DNA of 64,000 nt from JAMZMI01 sp049115715 (GCA_049115715.1 JAGDZQ010000034.1:161098-225097); one strand, 5' to 3'. Counted from the stretch's first letter, positions 8,143 to 18,600 are shown. Translations and numbers: made by a program. The notes: generated by a model from the letters alone, not told the origin.

Positions 8143-9033
8143 ATGCAAGACTCTTCCTACTATTTACTTGATGTGTTTTCAGACAAGATGTTTGGAGGCA
8201 ACCAGTTGGCTATTTTCCCAGATGCATCTGAAATAGATCCTTCCTTGTTTCAAAAAATCGCAAAGGAATTCAACATTGCCGAAACTGTTTTCCTTTTCCC
8301 TCCACAAAGCAACGAAGAAGTCCCATCGATGAGGATTTTCACACCCGATGCAGAATTACCAACAGCTGGTCACCCTACAATAGGGACGGCATATTTTCTC
8401 GCTGCACAACAAAATAGCAAGTCCATCATCGAATTGGAGCAAAAAGTTGGACGTATCAAAGTGGAAATATCATACCTGCAAAACGGTGAACCTGACCTCC
8501 TAACTATGTATCAACCTCTTCCCGTTTTTGGAAATTTGATCTCCAAAAAGAATCAGGTAGCATCGATGCTGTCTTTAAGGTTAGAAGATTTAGAAGATTT
8601 ACCTATTCAGGAAATTTCTTGTGGAAACAATTTCCTCTTGGTTCCTGTAAAATCAATTTCTATTCTTCAGAAAATAAAAATCAATTTGGCCGAATGGGGA
8701 AAGTTGGATCAAGACCTTGATAGTGCTGGCATATACGTATTTACCTTAAATGGTGTAGAAAACGGAGATGTTCAAGGTCGCATGTTTGCACCCAAGCTGG
8801 GAATAAACGAAGATCCGGCGACAGGCTCTGCGAATGGCCCGTTGGCATGTTATCTAAGTGAATATAATCTAGCTAACTTTCCTATGACGAGTCTTCAAGG
8901 TTTTGAAATGGGTCGTCCAAGCTATTTATACCTTGATATCGAAAAGGATTTAGAGGATAAAATATCTTCAGTAAAAGTTAGTGGAAGATGCAAATTTGTG
9001 GGGCAAGGAGAGTTATTTCTAAATCAAGAATAA
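8143..9033 (+). CDS. PhzF family isomerase-like protein
   Basis: About 296 residues with a diaminopimelate-epimerase-like fold. Motifs are the FGGNQLAIF loop near the start, FNIAETVFLFPP, FTPDAELPTAGHPTIGTAYFL (with the catalytic-type Glu and the AGHPT loop), and EDPATGSANGPLACYL near the end. Known PhzF acts in phenazine synthesis, but most homologues have unknown substrates, and no other phenazine gene lies here. The frame is open back to 8089. ATG at 8143 is preferred because family members begin with this core and a TTCTTTTG box (8121-8128) lies inside the extension. Confidence 0.87.
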   Translation: MQDSSYYLLDVFSDKMFGGNQLAIFPDASEIDPSLFQKIAKEFNIAETVFLFPPQSNEEVPSMRIFTPDAELPTAGHPTIGTAYFLAAQQNSKSIIELEQKVGRIKVEISYLQNGEPDLLTMYQPLPVFGNLISKKNQVASMLSLRLEDLEDLPIQEISCGNNFLLVPVKSISILQKIKINLAEWGKLDQDLDSAGIYVFTLNGVENGDVQGRMFAPKLGINEDPATGSANGPLACYLSEYNLANFPMTSLQGFEMGRPSYLYLDIEKDLEDKISSVKVSGRCKFVGQGELFLNQE

Positions 9034-9092
9034 ATTTAATTCGTCTAACTTGCGCTTAGATAATCTATCATCCCTATCCACCAGTATTTTGC

Positions 9093-10772
9093 ATGCGGAA
9101 GCAAAAGATTAGATATTCAGAAATCATTCCCAGAACTAGGCAGTGGCCTATTGTTCAGCTTGCTAAAAACAGAAAATCCTTTATTCAAGAAGTCTCCAAT
9201 GAGTCTTTTGAAAACCTAAAGAGCACAAAGCGGGGACGCTCTCTAAGAGAAGAACTCGAGATGACTGTCTACCGGGAAAAGCTCAGAATCAAAAACAATC
9301 CCTGGCGTGTAGACCCTGAAGATGATAAAAAGTTCTGGCAAAGTATTCAGCAAAAGCTTGCCGAAAGTCAGAATTTGGATTCGGATCAAGCGAATCAGAA
9401 AGAAGAAGAAATTCTGCGAGATATTTTAACCCGCTACTCAGATGAAATAGCTGGCAATTTCAAGAAAAATTCTTTTCGCTTTGCGAAAGCAGTGGTCACT
9501 TTTGGTTTCGCAAGATTGCTAAATGCCTCCAGAGGCGTGAAAGGCATCATGTCTCTTTTTAGCCGTCAATTAGACCTAGATGATAAGATTCACATAGTTG
9601 GTGAGCCTGAGCATATCAGAGCGCTAGCTAAGCAAGGCACGGTGGTAATGGTACCTACTCATTTTAGCAACTTAGACTCAATCCTAATTGGTTGGGTTAT
9701 TCAATGGCTGGGACTCCCCGCTTTCATATATGGTGCAGGATTAAACTTGTTTAATTTAAAAATATTTGCCTATTTCATGAATAGTTTGGGAGCCTATAAG
9801 GTTGATAGAAGGAAGAAAAACCCAATCTATCTAGAAGCACTAAAGACGTACTCTAGCATGGCACTCAGAAAGGGCTGCCATAGTCTTTTCTTTCCGGGAG
9901 GCACTCGCTCAAGGTCTGGCCATTTAGAAACCTCTTTGAAATTAGGATTACTTGGCACTTCGATTGAAGCTCAGCGTATTCTTTATCAACAGGAGTCTGC
10001 TTCCGAAGCTGCTTCTAAAATCTTCATCGTTCCCGTTGTTATCAATTACCACTTCACATTAGAAGCTCCGGCTTTGATAAACGACCACTTAAAAAGAACC
10101 GGTCAGGAAAGGTATTATAAAGAAAGAGATGAATTCACCACCTCATATAAGATATCTTCTTTTCTATTTAAGTTTTTCACGAAAGGGTCGGATATTTCTG
10201 TAAGCATAGGTAAAGGAATGGATATTCTTGGGAATTATGTGGACGAAGAAGGTAATAGTCTTGATAGCAATGGAAATCTTATCGATCCTAGGGACTACTT
10301 CAAAAGAGATGGGAAAATAAGTATCGATAAGCAAAGAGAAGAGGAATACGTAAGAATACTTGCCAGAAGAGTCACAGAAGAATATCATATATATAATAGA
10401 GTATTCGCAAGCCATCTTGTTGCATTTACAGCGTTCAAATACATCGAAAGACAGAACTCAAAACTTGACTTGTATAGCTTACTAAGATTGCCTGATGAAG
10501 ATCTTGTAATCGAATATCAGGAATTCAAAAAGGCCTATAAGAAGCTAAAGAAGCGAGTTCTTAAATTATATAAAAAAGACAAGGTAGATGTGGCAGGTCA
10601 TATGCATGAGAAGGCTGACTCGAGTATTAATCTGGGTATTAAAAACCTAGGAATGTATCATGCTCAAAGACCGCTCGTTAAGAAGAAAGGTCATATCATT
10701 ATTCAAAATATGAACACCCTATACTATTACCATAACAGAATGGAGGGCTATGGTCTTGAAAAGCACATCTAA
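9093..10772 (+). CDS. 1-acyl-glycerol-3-phosphate / glycerol-3-phosphate acyltransferase family protein (PlsB/PlsC type)
   Basis: 559 residues. The central PlsC-type domain carries the catalytic HX4D motif (VPTHFSNLDS, about residue 190), a GAYKVDRRKK block and the FFPGGTRSRSG block (about 268). These bind the glycerol phosphate and acyl donor. Long extensions on both sides make it closer to PlsB-size enzymes than to the 240-residue PlsC. It overlaps gpsA by 23 bp, so glycerol 3-phosphate supply and acylation are translated from one message. Together they start phospholipid synthesis at the inner membrane. The start codon sits two nt after a TATTTTG element, so the transcript may have almost no leader. 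Confidence 0.88.
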   Translation: MRKQKIRYSEIIPRTRQWPIVQLAKNRKSFIQEVSNESFENLKSTKRGRSLREELEMTVYREKLRIKNNPWRVDPEDDKKFWQSIQQKLAESQNLDSDQANQKEEEILRDILTRYSDEIAGNFKKNSFRFAKAVVTFGFARLLNASRGVKGIMSLFSRQLDLDDKIHIVGEPEHIRALAKQGTVVMVPTHFSNLDSILIGWVIQWLGLPAFIYGAGLNLFNLKIFAYFMNSLGAYKVDRRKKNPIYLEALKTYSSMALRKGCHSLFFPGGTRSRSGHLETSLKLGLLGTSIEAQRILYQQESASEAASKIFIVPVVINYHFTLEAPALINDHLKRTGQERYYKERDEFTTSYKISSFLFKFFTKGSDISVSIGKGMDILGNYVDEEGNSLDSNGNLIDPRDYFKRDGKISIDKQREEEYVRILARRVTEEYHIYNRVFASHLVAFTAFKYIERQNSKLDLYSLLRLPDEDLVIEYQEFKKAYKKLKKRVLKLYKKDKVDVAGHMHEKADSSINLGIKNLGMYHAQRPLVKKKGHIIIQNMNTLYYYHNRMEGYGLEKHI

Positions 10773-11805
10773 GAAAGAGTACATTGGCGTGATTGGAGCT
10801 GGGAGCTTTGGCACTGCCATAGCTAATATCCTTGCTGAAAAGAATCAGGTCTTGCTATATAGTCATAGAAAAGAGAAGGCTGATGAAATAGAGCAAACCA
10901 GAGTAAGCGCAGGACAATCACTCAATAAGGGCATACAAATCACTTCCAAAATAGAAGACATTGGAAATAAATGTGATGTGATTTTCCCGATTGTGCCTTC
11001 AGCCAATTTTCGTTCAATGATGAAAGAATTGAGCCCCTTTCTCAAACCATACCATATACTCATCCATGGAACTAAGGGGTTTGATCAAAATACTCCCTCA
11101 CCTAAACTTACTGGTGTAAATAGACTCTCAAGAGAGCATATTCGCACAATGAGCGAAGTAATTACCGAGGAAAGTTCAGTCGTAAGAGTGGGCTGCCTGG
11201 CAGGCCCTAATCTCGCCAAAGAGTTAAGTGAGCATAAACCTGCAGCAACTGTGGTAGCAAGTCACTTCGATGAGGTTATAAAGGTTGGCCAAGCTCTTTT
11301 AAAGAGTGATCGATTTCTGATATACGGGAGCAACGATCTAATAGGAATAGAGCTATGTGGAATTCTAAAAAATATCATCGCCGTAGGAGCTGGAACCATA
11401 GCAGGGCTTGGTCTTGGAGAAAACTCCAGATCGCTTTTCATTAGTCGTGGATTGGTGGAAATGATCCATATAGGAAAGGCTCTTGGCGGAAATACACAGG
11501 CATTCCTAGGACTAGCAGGAGTAGGAGATTTGATTGCTACCAGCGCAAGCAATCTCAGTAGAAATTTCACTGTCGGAAACAGGCTTGCAAAAGGTGAAAA
11601 AATTGAAGAGATCATCGAATCAATGGAAGAAGTAGCCGAAGGAGTGAAAACCATTGAAATTATTAGTGAATTAGCCAAAACCTATAAGGTGAGATGTCCA
11701 ATCACAGAAACCCTTAGAAAAATCATTTCTAAAGAAATGGGTGTGGATGACGCTCACAAATACCTCATGAAATCTCCCTTTGGTGCAGAAATTGATTTTA
11801 TTTGA
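10750..11805 (+). CDS. gpsA: NAD(P)+-dependent glycerol-3-phosphate dehydrogenase
   Basis: 351 residues, slightly longer than the usual 330. It reduces dihydroxyacetone phosphate to sn-glycerol 3-phosphate for phospholipids. The N-terminal Rossmann motif GVIGAGSFGTAIA, HGTKGF, CLAGPNLAKEL, ELCGILKNIIAVGAGTIAG (with the catalytic Lys) and GLAGVGDLIATSASNLSRN are all present. Translation is probably coupled to the preceding acyltransferase. Its tail overlaps the upstream part of the toxin-antitoxin region. Confidence 0.95.
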   Translation: MVLKSTSKKEYIGVIGAGSFGTAIANILAEKNQVLLYSHRKEKADEIEQTRVSAGQSLNKGIQITSKIEDIGNKCDVIFPIVPSANFRSMMKELSPFLKPYHILIHGTKGFDQNTPSPKLTGVNRLSREHIRTMSEVITEESSVVRVGCLAGPNLAKELSEHKPAATVVASHFDEVIKVGQALLKSDRFLIYGSNDLIGIELCGILKNIIAVGAGTIAGLGLGENSRSLFISRGLVEMIHIGKALGGNTQAFLGLAGVGDLIATSASNLSRNFTVGNRLAKGEKIEEIIESMEEVAEGVKTIEIISELAKTYKVRCPITETLRKIISKEMGVDDAHKYLMKSPFGAEIDFI

Positions 11806-11837
11806 CTCCAAAATTGGAATTTTAAAGTTCAAATTTG

Positions 11838-11845
11838 TACCTTTG
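11838..11845 (+). promoter_or_regulatory. Putative -7 box of the RES/Xre toxin-antitoxin operon
   Basis: TACCTTTG lies inside the region after gpsA, with ATTG at 11813-11816 and a 21-nt spacer as a weak -33 element. The antitoxin ATG begins only 3 nt after the box, so the message would be leaderless or nearly so if this ATG is used. Confidence 0.5.
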
Positions 11846-11848
11846 AGT

Positions 11849-12313
11849 ATGAGGAAATATGGAGCAGCCAACCCAAAATTAAAAGAAGTTCAAGAGCCGA
11901 TGGCGGCTTACCTTGCGCCAAGCACTCAAATAAACATACTCTCCGGCATGTCAGCGGCAGACTTAGGTGATACGCATCTGACTGGTCAGGCTCTGACCAA
12001 AATTCAAAAAGAAACTGCATTGAGCCCAAAGGCTCTGGCTGATGTAGTAGGAGTAAGTAAAAGCAAATATTATGATCTCCTCAAAGTAGAAGAGTTAAGC
12101 CTTAAAAATGTGGATGCTTTGGCTGATTTCGCTACGATATGGCAAAAGGGATTAGAAGCTTTTGATGGAAATCAATCGCACCTTAACGAATGGCTAGAAA
12201 CTCGCAATGAAAACCTTGGAGGCATCCCTCCTATTGATCTGTTATCTACTCGGATAGGTAGAAGAGAGCTTGAAAAAGCTTTTTACAGGATCGAACACAG
12301 TACCTACGGATGA
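11849..12313 (+). CDS. Xre/MbcA/ParS family antitoxin (DUF2384)
   Basis: 154 residues from the preferred ATG (the frame opens at 11780 inside gpsA). An N-terminal Xre-like helix-turn-helix (TALSPKALADVVGVSKSKYY, about 60-80) is followed by the C-terminal toxin-binding domain with WLETRNENLGGIPPIDLL and a GRRELEKAFYRIEHSTYG end. The C-terminal segment normally plugs the active site of the RES toxin. It overlaps the toxin gene by 4 bp (ATGA). Autorepression through the HTH is expected from the family. Confidence 0.9.
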   Translation: MRKYGAANPKLKEVQEPMAAYLAPSTQINILSGMSAADLGDTHLTGQALTKIQKETALSPKALADVVGVSKSKYYDLLKVEELSLKNVDALADFATIWQKGLEAFDGNQSHLNEWLETRNENLGGIPPIDLLSTRIGRRELEKAFYRIEHSTYG

Positions 12314-12753
12314 TCCTTTATCATATATTGAAATCTAAATTTCAGCACGTATGGCCTCCGGAGGGGACTTTATTTGCTGATGGAAGATGGAATCAAATGG
12401 GACAATGGATCATCTACACTTCTCCTCATATCTCACTGGCCAAACTTGAGGTTCTGGCCAATGATAGTTGCCTCCCGATAGATAGAGTCTGCATGACTAT
12501 TGAAGTCTCAGGAGAATATGAGATCCTGGAGTTAGAACCGGATGATCTCCCAAATGACTGGATGAAAAAGCCAGCTCCTTCTTCGCTAGTCCATCTTACC
12601 AAGTCCTTTCTGGAATCTGACTGTGTATTGATGAAAGTGCCCTCTGCTCAAAGCATCAGTGAGTTTAATTACCTTATCAATGTCAGACATAGGGACTTTC
12701 ACAAGCAAGTAAATTGCTCGGTATCTCGAATGAGCCATTCGATCCGAGACTAA
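12310..12753 (+). CDS. RES domain toxin (NAD+-targeting)
   Basis: 147 residues, a full RES domain. The conserved Arg is in FADGRWNQMGQ, the Glu in SLAKLEVLAN and the Ser in KVPSAQSISEFNYLINVRH. Family members (MbcT, ParT, Pseudomonas Res) degrade or use NAD+, by phosphorolysis, hydrolysis or ADP-ribose transfer. Which reaction applies here is not visible. The usual NP-x-H end motif is NVRH here. The gene is translationally coupled to the Xre antitoxin and stops 16 nt before the end of the convergent M48 gene. Confidence 0.9.
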   Translation: MILYHILKSKFQHVWPPEGTLFADGRWNQMGQWIIYTSPHISLAKLEVLANDSCLPIDRVCMTIEVSGEYEILELEPDDLPNDWMKKPAPSSLVHLTKSFLESDCVLMKVPSAQSISEFNYLINVRHRDFHKQVNCSVSRMSHSIRD

Positions 12754-12769
12754 AATAAATGCCTACTTT

Positions 12770-14008
12770 TTATTGGGATGCTTCCATTGCCTTCACCCTT
12801 TGAAGCAATGGAGGATGGGAATAATGAAAAAAGACGTATGCAGGGTGAGGAGTAAGATTGGATAAATGGTCTGTACTCATTTTTTTCAGAGCAGATATAA
12901 GCGGTTCGCCACCGTAGGTAGTCACAGCATAGTTATCTGCCTCATATTCGTTTTTTCGACTAATTATATTTCCAACTAATCCCAGAATAGTGGAAACAGG
13001 GCTGTAAAGAATTCCAAATGCCATGATATTGAGATGAAGTGCCGAAATGTCTCCACCCATAGCATAGCTTACTTCGCTGTTGAAAACCATGCGAGAAAGT
13101 AGAAATAGCATGAATCCAATCGTGAGTATACTGATCACTGTTCCTAATATGATATGCTTCTTTTTGAAATGTCCAACTTCATGTGCAAATACGGCTGTAA
13201 GCTCCTCGATCGTATGGTTCTCAATAAGTGTGTCATAAAGAACTACCTTCTTTTGCTTTCCCAATCCAGAAAAGAATGCATTGCCTTTGCTTGATCTTTT
13301 GGATCCATCTATCACAAAGATGTTTTTCAATGGAAACTGAACCTTATCACTATAGGCTTTAATGGATGATTTCAAATCTCCATCTTCAATCGGAGATAGT
13401 TTATTGAAAAGTGGAAGGATCAAAGAAGTGTAAAACACATTGAGGAATAAAACGAAAATCGTAATCACTCCCCAAAAATAAACCCAGAAACCGCTCCCCA
13501 TTTCCATAACCAAGTAAACCAAAACAGAAATAAGAACTCCTCCAACAATGATAGTAAGCAAATAGCTTTTGATTTTGTCAATGATAAATGTTTTGACAGT
13601 GGTTTTGTTGAAGCCAAATTTCTCTTCAATCACAAAGGTGCTGTAAAGTGAAAATGGCAGTCCTATCAGGTCTGTGATAATAAAGATTGCTCCAAAAAAG
13701 AGCAATGTTGTTACAGGCTCGAAGGGGGAAAAAATTCTCAACCACTTATCCAACTCTCCGAACCACTCCATATAAAGTGCACAAAACATAAGCGCAAAAC
13801 TGAAAGTGGCACTTAGAATTCCAAACCTGGATGTTGCAGCTCCGTACTCTTGGGATTTCTTGTATTTTTCCTCGTCGTAAATCCCTTCAAGCTCTTTTGG
13901 TATTGGGCTTTTGGAGCTCTTTGTGTTCAGAAAACCTAGTGTTCTTTCCAATACAAAGTCAAATGACAGAATTCCCAAAAGGATAAGCAGAATGATTTGT
14001 TCGTTCAT
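12770..14008 (-). CDS. M48 family zinc metalloprotease (Ste24/CAAX protease-like)
   Basis: 412 residues, an integral membrane metalloprotease. The zinc site HEVGH lies near residue 275 and the third ligand Glu in RKNEYEADNYAV near 354. Six to seven hydrophobic segments surround it, matching the Ste24 architecture (M48A) in which the active site lies in a membrane-enclosed chamber. Known roles are cleavage of prenylated peptides in eukaryotes and membrane-protein quality control. In Bacteroidota the substrates are unknown. It is convergent with the RES toxin gene. Confidence 0.92.
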   Translation of the reverse strand: MNEQIILLILLGILSFDFVLERTLGFLNTKSSKSPIPKELEGIYDEEKYKKSQEYGAATSRFGILSATFSFALMFCALYMEWFGELDKWLRIFSPFEPVTTLLFFGAIFIITDLIGLPFSLYSTFVIEEKFGFNKTTVKTFIIDKIKSYLLTIIVGGVLISVLVYLVMEMGSGFWVYFWGVITIFVLFLNVFYTSLILPLFNKLSPIEDGDLKSSIKAYSDKVQFPLKNIFVIDGSKRSSKGNAFFSGLGKQKKVVLYDTLIENHTIEELTAVFAHEVGHFKKKHIILGTVISILTIGFMLFLLSRMVFNSEVSYAMGGDISALHLNIMAFGILYSPVSTILGLVGNIISRKNEYEADNYAVTTYGGEPLISALKKMSTDHLSNLTPHPAYVFFHYSHPPLLQRVKAMEASQ

Positions 14009-14151
14009 TTTGCAAACTTAATGCGAATAATTATTGAATGAGCATCTGCTGTTTATCAAAAGGTTCACGTATGCATGAGGATGCTACTTGAGCAAGGAAG
14101 ACTTTACTTTTCTAGAAATTATTTCACGGAGGAATTAAGCAGAAACTATTT

Positions 14152-14236
14152 CGGGGTACGAGCGTCAAGGACTGAAGCGGCATCCTTTTTTCTCTTTTCA
14201 GAAAAAAGATATAGCTGAAGGCCTGCCCGGACGCCC
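14152..14236. ncRNA. Candidate structured RNA between M48 and PorP genes
   Basis: Within the 233-nt gap 14009-14241 lies a stretch that is GC-richer than its surroundings and can fold. GCGTC (14162-14166) pairs with GACGC (14230-14234). A terminal hairpin CTTTTTTCT / AGAAAAAAG (14185-14193 with 14200-14208) is flanked by GAAGCGGCATC on one side and GATATAGCTGAAGGC on the other. I have the impression of similar GAAGCGGCATCCTTTTT...AAAAAGATATAG stretches in other Bacteroidota intergenic regions, which I cannot verify here. The orientation is not settled. It has no long reading frame. Confidence 0.35.
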
Positions 14237-14241
14237 AATGT

Positions 14242-15333
14242 TTAAAAAATAAACGGAACGGGACATCTTAGTTCACGAACGTCTCTCGCCGGCTTGCGAG
14301 GATTGGCAAGGCTAAAGGCATAAGATATCGAAATCTCGTGGGCTCCTCCACTTCCAATCCCTAAATCTGAAATGGTATAGTCGAAACTATAGCCAATCGT
14401 AAGATCGTTTTTGGATACTCCGACCATACCGATAATAGCTTCATTGTTTGCGATCCCACGCAGGCTCTCAAGTGGAATACCTCTGTACCAAAGACCCAAT
14501 ATTATGGGCTCGAGAGTGAAATAAACTCCCAAGTCAAGTTGCTTAAATTCTCCTTGCTGTCTGTAGTTAAACGATGGGGTAAAGCTTCTCTCTCTACCCT
14601 TGGTTGATAGTTTTGCCTTCCTGCTTATAGCCGAGAAAGGAATTTTATAACCTCCATGAAGTGAATACTTTCTCGGAAGTGGCGCGTTTCCTCCCGCAAT
14701 TGATTGATTGGGTTCCAGAACATGGTGAATGGAATAGCCAAGCCAAGCACTCGGATTAAAAATAATTCCACCGAAAGATGTATCAAAAAATCGTGCTGAA
14801 AGACCACTATTGAAAGTTTCGGATGTCAAATCTCTGACTTGTCCCGTTTCATCAAATTGATCTCCAAAAGTCAGTCTATCGAAATTCAAATCGCGCCAAT
14901 AATAGGCAACTTCAACTCCCGGACGAAAGGTCCATTTATGAGTGAGTCGAACCTGATATGCGTATTGTAAGCCTATGGAAGTTGACTGAAGGCCTACGAG
15001 ACCTTCTCTGTCTGTATTGACAATTAATCCTGCACTACTATTATAATCCTCAAAATTGTAGTCAATGAAAAAAGAATAGGTTTCAAAGGAGGCATCTATG
15101 GAAGGCCATTGATTTCGATAATTAATTCCAGCTCTTCCGCGCTGATTGATCCCAACCAATCCCGGATTGACATACATAGGTGCTGCGTAATATTGAGAGA
15201 ACTGAGGGTCTTGTGCCTTCAGATTGTCATTGCTTAGAAAAGTCAACAACAAAAAAGCTCCCGCGAGCACGCTAAACCTATTTTTACAAATGATTTGATT
15301 ATTTCTCAAGTGGATCAAAAGATGTTGAATCAA
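14242..15333 (-). CDS. Type IX secretion system outer-membrane protein, PorP/SprF family
   Basis: 363 residues including a signal peptide that ends near LKAQ. The mature start QDPQFSQYYAAPMYVNPGLVG is the family hallmark. The rest alternates as beta-strands of an outer-membrane barrel and ends in SYAFSL... then a short tail. PorP/SprF proteins pair with large secreted partners carrying type B sorting domains and retain or translocate them. The divergent neighbour at 15627 is such a partner. The open frame begins with TTG at 15333. A TTG at 15309 is also possible, so the exact start is uncertain. Confidence 0.9.
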   Translation of the reverse strand: MIQHLLIHLRNNQIICKNRFSVLAGAFLLLTFLSNDNLKAQDPQFSQYYAAPMYVNPGLVGINQRGRAGINYRNQWPSIDASFETYSFFIDYNFEDYNSSAGLIVNTDREGLVGLQSTSIGLQYAYQVRLTHKWTFRPGVEVAYYWRDLNFDRLTFGDQFDETGQVRDLTSETFNSGLSARFFDTSFGGIIFNPSAWLGYSIHHVLEPNQSIAGGNAPLPRKYSLHGGYKIPFSAISRKAKLSTKGRERSFTPSFNYRQQGEFKQLDLGVYFTLEPIILGLWYRGIPLESLRGIANNEAIIGMVGVSKNDLTIGYSFDYTISDLGIGSGGAHEISISYAFSLANPRKPARDVRELRCPVPFIF

Positions 15334-15586
15334 AGTTGCTAATCTAAGTAATGTAACGATAAGTTGCTCGTTAGTATTTTATGTTAATTTTAATGAGTTC
15401 ACAATATGATCATAATTTTTTGGGGCTTTTCCAACATAAAAGGGAGCTCCTCTGGATCGGAAATGATTCTCCTTTGGGTCAATTATGATGGTCGATGACT
15501 GTCGGGTATTGTGATTTCAATATGATAAAAACATATTTTAGGAGGTCATATTGCGAACTCAGGTTAATTTTACCTAGTGTTGTGAT

Positions 15587-15603
15587 CTGAGGATAGCCCT
15601 CAG
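15587..15603 (+). promoter_or_regulatory. Small hairpin upstream of the PKD giant protein
   Basis: CTGAGG and CCTCAG form a 6-bp stem with a 5-nt loop, 23 nt before the start codon. The rest of the 293-nt divergent region (15334-15626) shows no clear consensus promoter, only AT-rich stretches. It may affect message stability or be coincidental. Confidence 0.25.
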
Positions 15604-15626
15604 AAGTTTAACCTTTATTTAGGTCA

Positions 15627-18600
15627 ATGAGGTTTCTGTTTCAGTCAGGTGTATATATAGTCGTTTTTTGCTTTTGTGCAATAGCCCAGCTCTCAGCTCA
15701 AAATATTACTGAGAAGAATTGGTTTTTTGGAAATAGTCAGCAAAATCTTGTCTTCGACAAGAGTGGCAGGGGTGTTGTGTTAGAGGAAGATCAGCAGACA
15801 CCTTTTGGTACAGGTGGATCGTCGGTAATAAATGATCAGTTTACAGGTGATCTGCTTTTCTATACTGATGGCAGAAATACATATGATGCTAACCACAATC
15901 TACTTCCGGGCGTATCTATCGATCCTCTGTCTGCCAACACAGACTTCAATCAAGCTGTAGTAACCTGCCCTGTACCGGGTAATCTTTCGCAATATTATAT
16001 TTTCACGAATTCTGATACTGAAATTAACTATAGTATAGTGGATGCTAGTCTACCGGGGAATAGTACTTCTGCTCGCTTCCCTTTGGGAGAGTTCGTTGGT
16101 CCTGTAAATAGAACCATGAGTTTGACAAACCAATCCGAAGGAATGATCATACTCGAATCTGGTGATGGCACGAGCTATTGGTTGATCTCTCAAAGCAGAG
16201 ATAGCCATGAGTTTCATATTACTAGTATCGACAACTCTGGGGTGTTTACAACGAGAGACACTACACTTTTTTCTGCAACCATTCCTTCATTTGAAGTCAA
16301 CCAGTTCGGACACTACGCTTACAATGCTGACTCTGTGGATTTGGCATTGGCTCCCAAGGATTTCAACCGAAATATCTTAGTTCTTAACTTCAATACTAAT
16401 TCAGGAGAAATATCTATTAAGAGTTCATTGAGAAATACAGGAGGACCTGATGAAATCTATGATGCTGCCTGGTCTTCTGATGGCTCCAAACTTTACTTTT
16501 CGGTACTTGGAGATAGTACAGATGTAGGGGGTCTTTTTCAAGTAAACTTTGCTGATACGGTAGACACGGATCCATTTCTTGTTCATGACTTGGGAGTACA
16601 AGTGTATCGAAGTTATGGTCTAAGGAGAGGTATTGATGATCGAATTTACCATTTGTATCAGGAGAGTCAAGGTGATCCATTCCAATTGGGCAGAATAGAG
16701 TTTGCCGAAAATGAGGTTGCATTACTAGTATATAATGATATTGTTTTTGATGAGGATTTTAATGGAACTCAGTTTCCTTCGTTTGCTCCTCCTCAGCTAC
16801 CGATGTTTACCAGTGTCAGTTTCGATTACAGGGATAGCTGTCAAGGGAATGCGACACTTTTCTTTCCGGAGGTTGATCCTGAACCGAATAATTACTTCTG
16901 GCTATTTAGCGATGGCGTAGCATCCAATGCATCTTCTCCTATTCGCTCCTTTGAACCAGGGTCTTATAACGTAACATTAGTAGCAGAACTCAACGGCAGA
17001 TTCGGCACTTTCAATCAAATGATTGACATCATAGCTGGAGATACTGTGGATCTTGGTAATGACACTACGATATGTATTGGGGATATGCTTGAGCTCGATC
17101 CTCAAGTTGCAAGCGGAGTAGAATATGTATGGAATACAGGAGAAACTACCCCAACCATATTTGCAAATTCTGATACAACACAGGTGTATTGGGTGAATGT
17201 AACAACCACAAGCGGTTGTAAAACTTACGGTGAGATCACAGTAACTGTTTATACTTCTCAGCCTGATCAAGCAAGCAGTCAATGGTACTTTGGTGAACGG
17301 GCAGGGCTGGACTTCACCAATGGAGCACCTGTGGCTATCGTAGATGAAAATATGATGTCCTCTCCCGAAGGTTGTGCTTCTATATCGGATATAAATGGAG
17401 ACCTGCTATTCTACACCAATGGATCTACGGTTTGGAACAAAGAGCATGACGTCATGATGAACGGAACACTAATTGGAGGGGACAGCACAGCTGCTCAATC
17501 AGCTTTGATAATACCGTTTTCGGACGATGACACTTTCTTTTATATTTTCACTTCCGAAGAAGTTTATGGAGATGATGCATACAGCTTAAAATACTCTATC
17601 GTTGATATCAAAGAAGATACTGCACGTGGTGCGGTCATTAAAAAGGGGGTTCCCCTGGTCAATCAAAGCAGCGAACGCGTAACATCGACAGGGTTCGATA
17701 GCCCGATCATTCTTACTCACGAATTTGGCAATAATAACTTCAGGGCTTACTCGATAAGTGGTAACGGAATCTCTGAGGCAACTCACTCATCTATTGGAGA
17801 GCCGCACTTAAAAGAAAATGAACTAAACAACAGCGGATACATGAAGTTTTCTCCATTGGCATCTGATATTTCCGTGCTGATTCCGGGAGATTCAAATCTG
17901 GTCGAAATCTTTGATTACAATTTTTTCAATGGGGCGATCGAGAATCCTCGTCTTATTAATCTGGAGACCACTTCTGCTACCGCACAGGCCTATGGCTTAG
18001 AGTATTCTTCGGATGGCCAAAAACTGTATGTCTCCATATCTGACAACCCGGTTTCCAGCATACTTCAGTACGATCTTGACAGTATGTTTTCTCAAAACCC
18101 AGCTGCTGACATAGAAGCCACTCGTTTGGAATTGACAGGTCCAACATTGCCGGATTATGGAGCTCTACAGATGGGCCCTGATGGGGTAATTTACTTGGCA
18201 ATTGATAATAACTCTAACCTAGGATCGATCTCAGGATCCGCATCTGACACTCCCGGCTTCACCGAAACAGCTATTGATGTGGATGCTGATGCTTCAGGAA
18301 GGCTTAGCCGCAAAGGCTTACCTAACTTCACTCAATCTGGTGGAGACGGAGCTCAAGCCTCCGCTTCGGTATCTGTAGCCTGTGTGGGGCAGGAAACCAG
18401 TTTTTCGGGAAATGGGTTAGATCCAAATCAGCAAGTGGAATTTTTTAATTGGAATTTTGGAGATGGTACTTTTTCCGGATTGATGACGGGAGCCGATACT
18501 ACTCACATTTACACTTCTCCAATAGATACTTTAGCTACGCTGACTATTACTAATAGCTGTAACGATAGCATAATCGTATTGACTCAGCCAATACAGGCAT

